From Limosilactobacillus ingluviei DSM 15946 (GTDB taxonomy: Bacteria > Bacillota > Bacilli > Lactobacillales > Lactobacillaceae), in assembly GCF_001435775.1 (NCBI RefSeq), contig NZ_AZFK01000047.1, positions 1-64,000 of the forward strand: a stretch of DNA of 64,000 nucleotides. The letters run 5' to 3'. The notes beneath the pieces are model-generated. The model had not been told where the DNA came from, did no database searches, and worked only from the letters and a program-made list of their open reading frames with translations. Positions 63,052-64,000 of the stretch are shown here, piece by piece (position 1 is the stretch's first letter; each line of letters opens with the position of its first letter). A program made the translations under genes and the position numbers.

Positions 63052-63687
63052 TTAGTAATTTGGTTGCTCCAGGGTTGCCAACAATTCAGGCGGAATGACC
63101 CGACCAGGACGATAAACACGCCGATCGTTGGGGCCGATGGCACGCAACACCCGGCAGGGACTGCCCACAGCCACGACATTCGCCGGTAAATCTTTGGTAA
63201 CGACACTCCCCGCTCCCACCACGGTATTATCGCCAATCGTCACGCCAGGCAGGACGGTTACGTTAGCTCCCAACCAGCAGTTTTGGCCAATGTGGATCGG
63301 CAGATTGTATTGATAACCCTTGGCACGTAATTCGGGGAGAACCGGGTGCCCCGCCGTCGCCAAGGTTACGTTGGGCCCGATCATTGTTTGGCTACCCACA
63401 AAAATCTCTCCGTCGTCCACCATCGTCAGGTTAAAGTTGGCGTAGATTTGATCGCCAAAATGGACGTGCCGGCCGCCCCAATTGGCATGAAAGGGCGCTT
63501 CAATGTAGCAGTCCTTCCCACAAGCCGCTAACATCTGCTTTAACAAGGTAGCCCGGTGCTCATCACCCGCGCGCGTTTGATTATATTCGTACATAGTTTG
63601 GATCGCTGGAGTCTGGAGGGCCAAGATGGCCGGATCGTTTGGGTCGTAAAGTTCACCGCTTAAAACCCGTTGTTCAATGTCTGTCAT
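63052..63687 (-). CDS. Maltose/galactoside O-acetyltransferase family protein
   Basis: The 211-residue protein is a left-handed beta-helix acetyltransferase of the LacA/Maa type. It starts DIEQRVLSGELYDPNDPAI, has FHANWGGRHVHFGDQIYANFNLTMVDDGEIFVG, and the hexapeptide repeats IGPNVTLATAGHP (with catalytic His about residue 114) and GANVTVLPGVTIGDNTVVGAGSVVTKDLPANVVAVGSPCRVLR. It would acetylate a sugar with acetyl-CoA; the natural acceptor is not known. ATG follows AAAGGGG. It is monocistronic, between tRNA genes. Confidence 0.9.
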   Translation of the reverse strand: MTDIEQRVLSGELYDPNDPAILALQTPAIQTMYEYNQTRAGDEHRATLLKQMLAACGKDCYIEAPFHANWGGRHVHFGDQIYANFNLTMVDDGEIFVGSQTMIGPNVTLATAGHPVLPELRAKGYQYNLPIHIGQNCWLGANVTVLPGVTIGDNTVVGAGSVVTKDLPANVVAVGSPCRVLRAIGPNDRRVYRPGRVIPPELLATLEQPNY

Positions 63688-63757
63688 CTCAAAATCCCCT
63701 TTCGTCAGTTGTTAGTCCAATTTTAGCATATCTAGGTAAACGCTTTCTTGGATCACT

Positions 63758-63792
63758 AAAAAAAAGAAGCCCTAGCATAAACTAAGGCTTCT
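63758..63792 (-). terminator. Terminator downstream of the tRNA-Thr gene
   Basis: AGAAGCCTTAG and CTAGGGCTTCT pair on the minus strand (one wobble) and run into TTTTTTTT. Confidence 0.88.
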
Positions 63793-63801
63793 AAAACGAG
63801 A

Positions 63802-63874
63802 TGCCAACTAGAGGAGTCGAACCTCCGACCTTCTCTTTACGAGGGAGATGCTCTACCAGCTGAGCTAAGTTGGC
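63802..63874 (-). tRNA. tRNA-Thr (CGT)
   Basis: A 73-nt cloverleaf on the minus strand: acceptor GCCAACT/AGTTGGC, D arm GCTC/GAGC, anticodon loop CTCGTAA (anticodon CGT), T arm GGAGG/CCTCT with TTCGACT. Position 31-39 of the anticodon stem is C-A. CCA is not encoded. Confidence 0.94.
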
Positions 63875-63916
63875 ATAAAAGAAGAGATGCTGACCCAACC
63901 ATCAACACCTCACTAA

Positions 63917-63989
63917 CTCCGGTAGTCAGACTCGAACTGACGACGCCCTGATTAACAGTCAGGTGCTCTACCAACTGAGCTATACCGGA
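63917..63989 (-). tRNA. tRNA-Asn (GTT), second copy
   Basis: Base-for-base the same 73-nt gene as 62914-62986, anticodon GTT. It lies 42 bp upstream of tRNA-Thr, and both probably belong to one transcript whose start is beyond the window. Confidence 0.97.
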
Positions 63990-64000
63990 ATAATGCGTGG

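Overview
This window looks like chromosomal DNA of a lactic acid bacterium of the Lactobacillaceae. The heterofermentative Limosilactobacillus group (L. fermentum-like) is the best guess. The reasons are inferential: strong AGGAGG-type ribosome binding sites, frequent TTG/GTG starts, T-box leaders, CIRCE and CtsR operators, ECF-type vitamin uptake, a suf-type Fe-S operon, and base composition near or slightly above 50% GC. Nearly all of it is housekeeping sequence. I see no prophage, insertion sequence, CRISPR array or plasmid gene.

Left part (1-16 kb): groES-groEL under two overlapping CIRCE operators, the redox repressor rex, an ABC-F ATPase, a membrane glycerophosphodiesterase, a SorC-type regulator and a DUF3290-DUF421 membrane pair. 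Then come rpsL-rpsG-fusA, a prepilin peptidase (competence), a LysM-NlpC/P60 wall hydrolase and a DUF998 membrane protein.

Middle (16-36 kb): rpoB-rpoC behind a leader terminator, a TetR regulator, ctsR-clpC, a zinc alcohol dehydrogenase, an APC permease, a gluconokinase-like FGGY kinase, rplK-rplA, nusG, secE, rpmG and a SigH/ComX-like sigma factor. The usual rplJ-rplL genes are not between rplA and rpoB, and fusA is not followed by tuf or the S10 operon, so the classical ribosomal/RNA-polymerase cluster is split here.

Right-middle (35-54 kb): a nucleoside hydrolase with a perfect palindrome over its promoter, and an rlmCD-folT-yjbR operon. Next is a Y-family DNA polymerase with a small partner gene. 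An apparent eight-gene operon follows: sufC-sufD-sufS-sufU-sufB-sufT-like-XRE regulator-menG. It is divergent from feoA-feoB-FeoB-associated protein and a polyprenyl diphosphate synthase. A 111-bp multi-arm palindrome (53914-54024) looks like a dispersed small repeat element.

Right end (54-64 kb): two divergent T-box-controlled units. The minus-strand unit (omega-amidase, MtnE-like aminotransferase, PanE-like dehydrogenase) has a readable specifier ATG (Met). It forms a plausible methionine-starvation module that makes methionine from its 2-oxo, and perhaps 2-hydroxy, acid. The plus-strand unit is a PanE paralogue with its own T-box. A polar amino-acid ABC transporter preceded by a 19-residue leader ORF, a MenC/N-acylamino-acid racemase, a maltose-type acetyltransferase and three tRNA genes (Asn, Thr, Asn) complete the window.

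The most novel-looking signal is the 180-nt leader upstream of the sigma factor (35136-35305, minus strand). It has its own promoter, a closing helix that competes with a terminator hairpin covering the Shine-Dalgarno, and an 8-codon leader ORF. This is the architecture of an attenuator or riboswitch, and I do not recognise its class.
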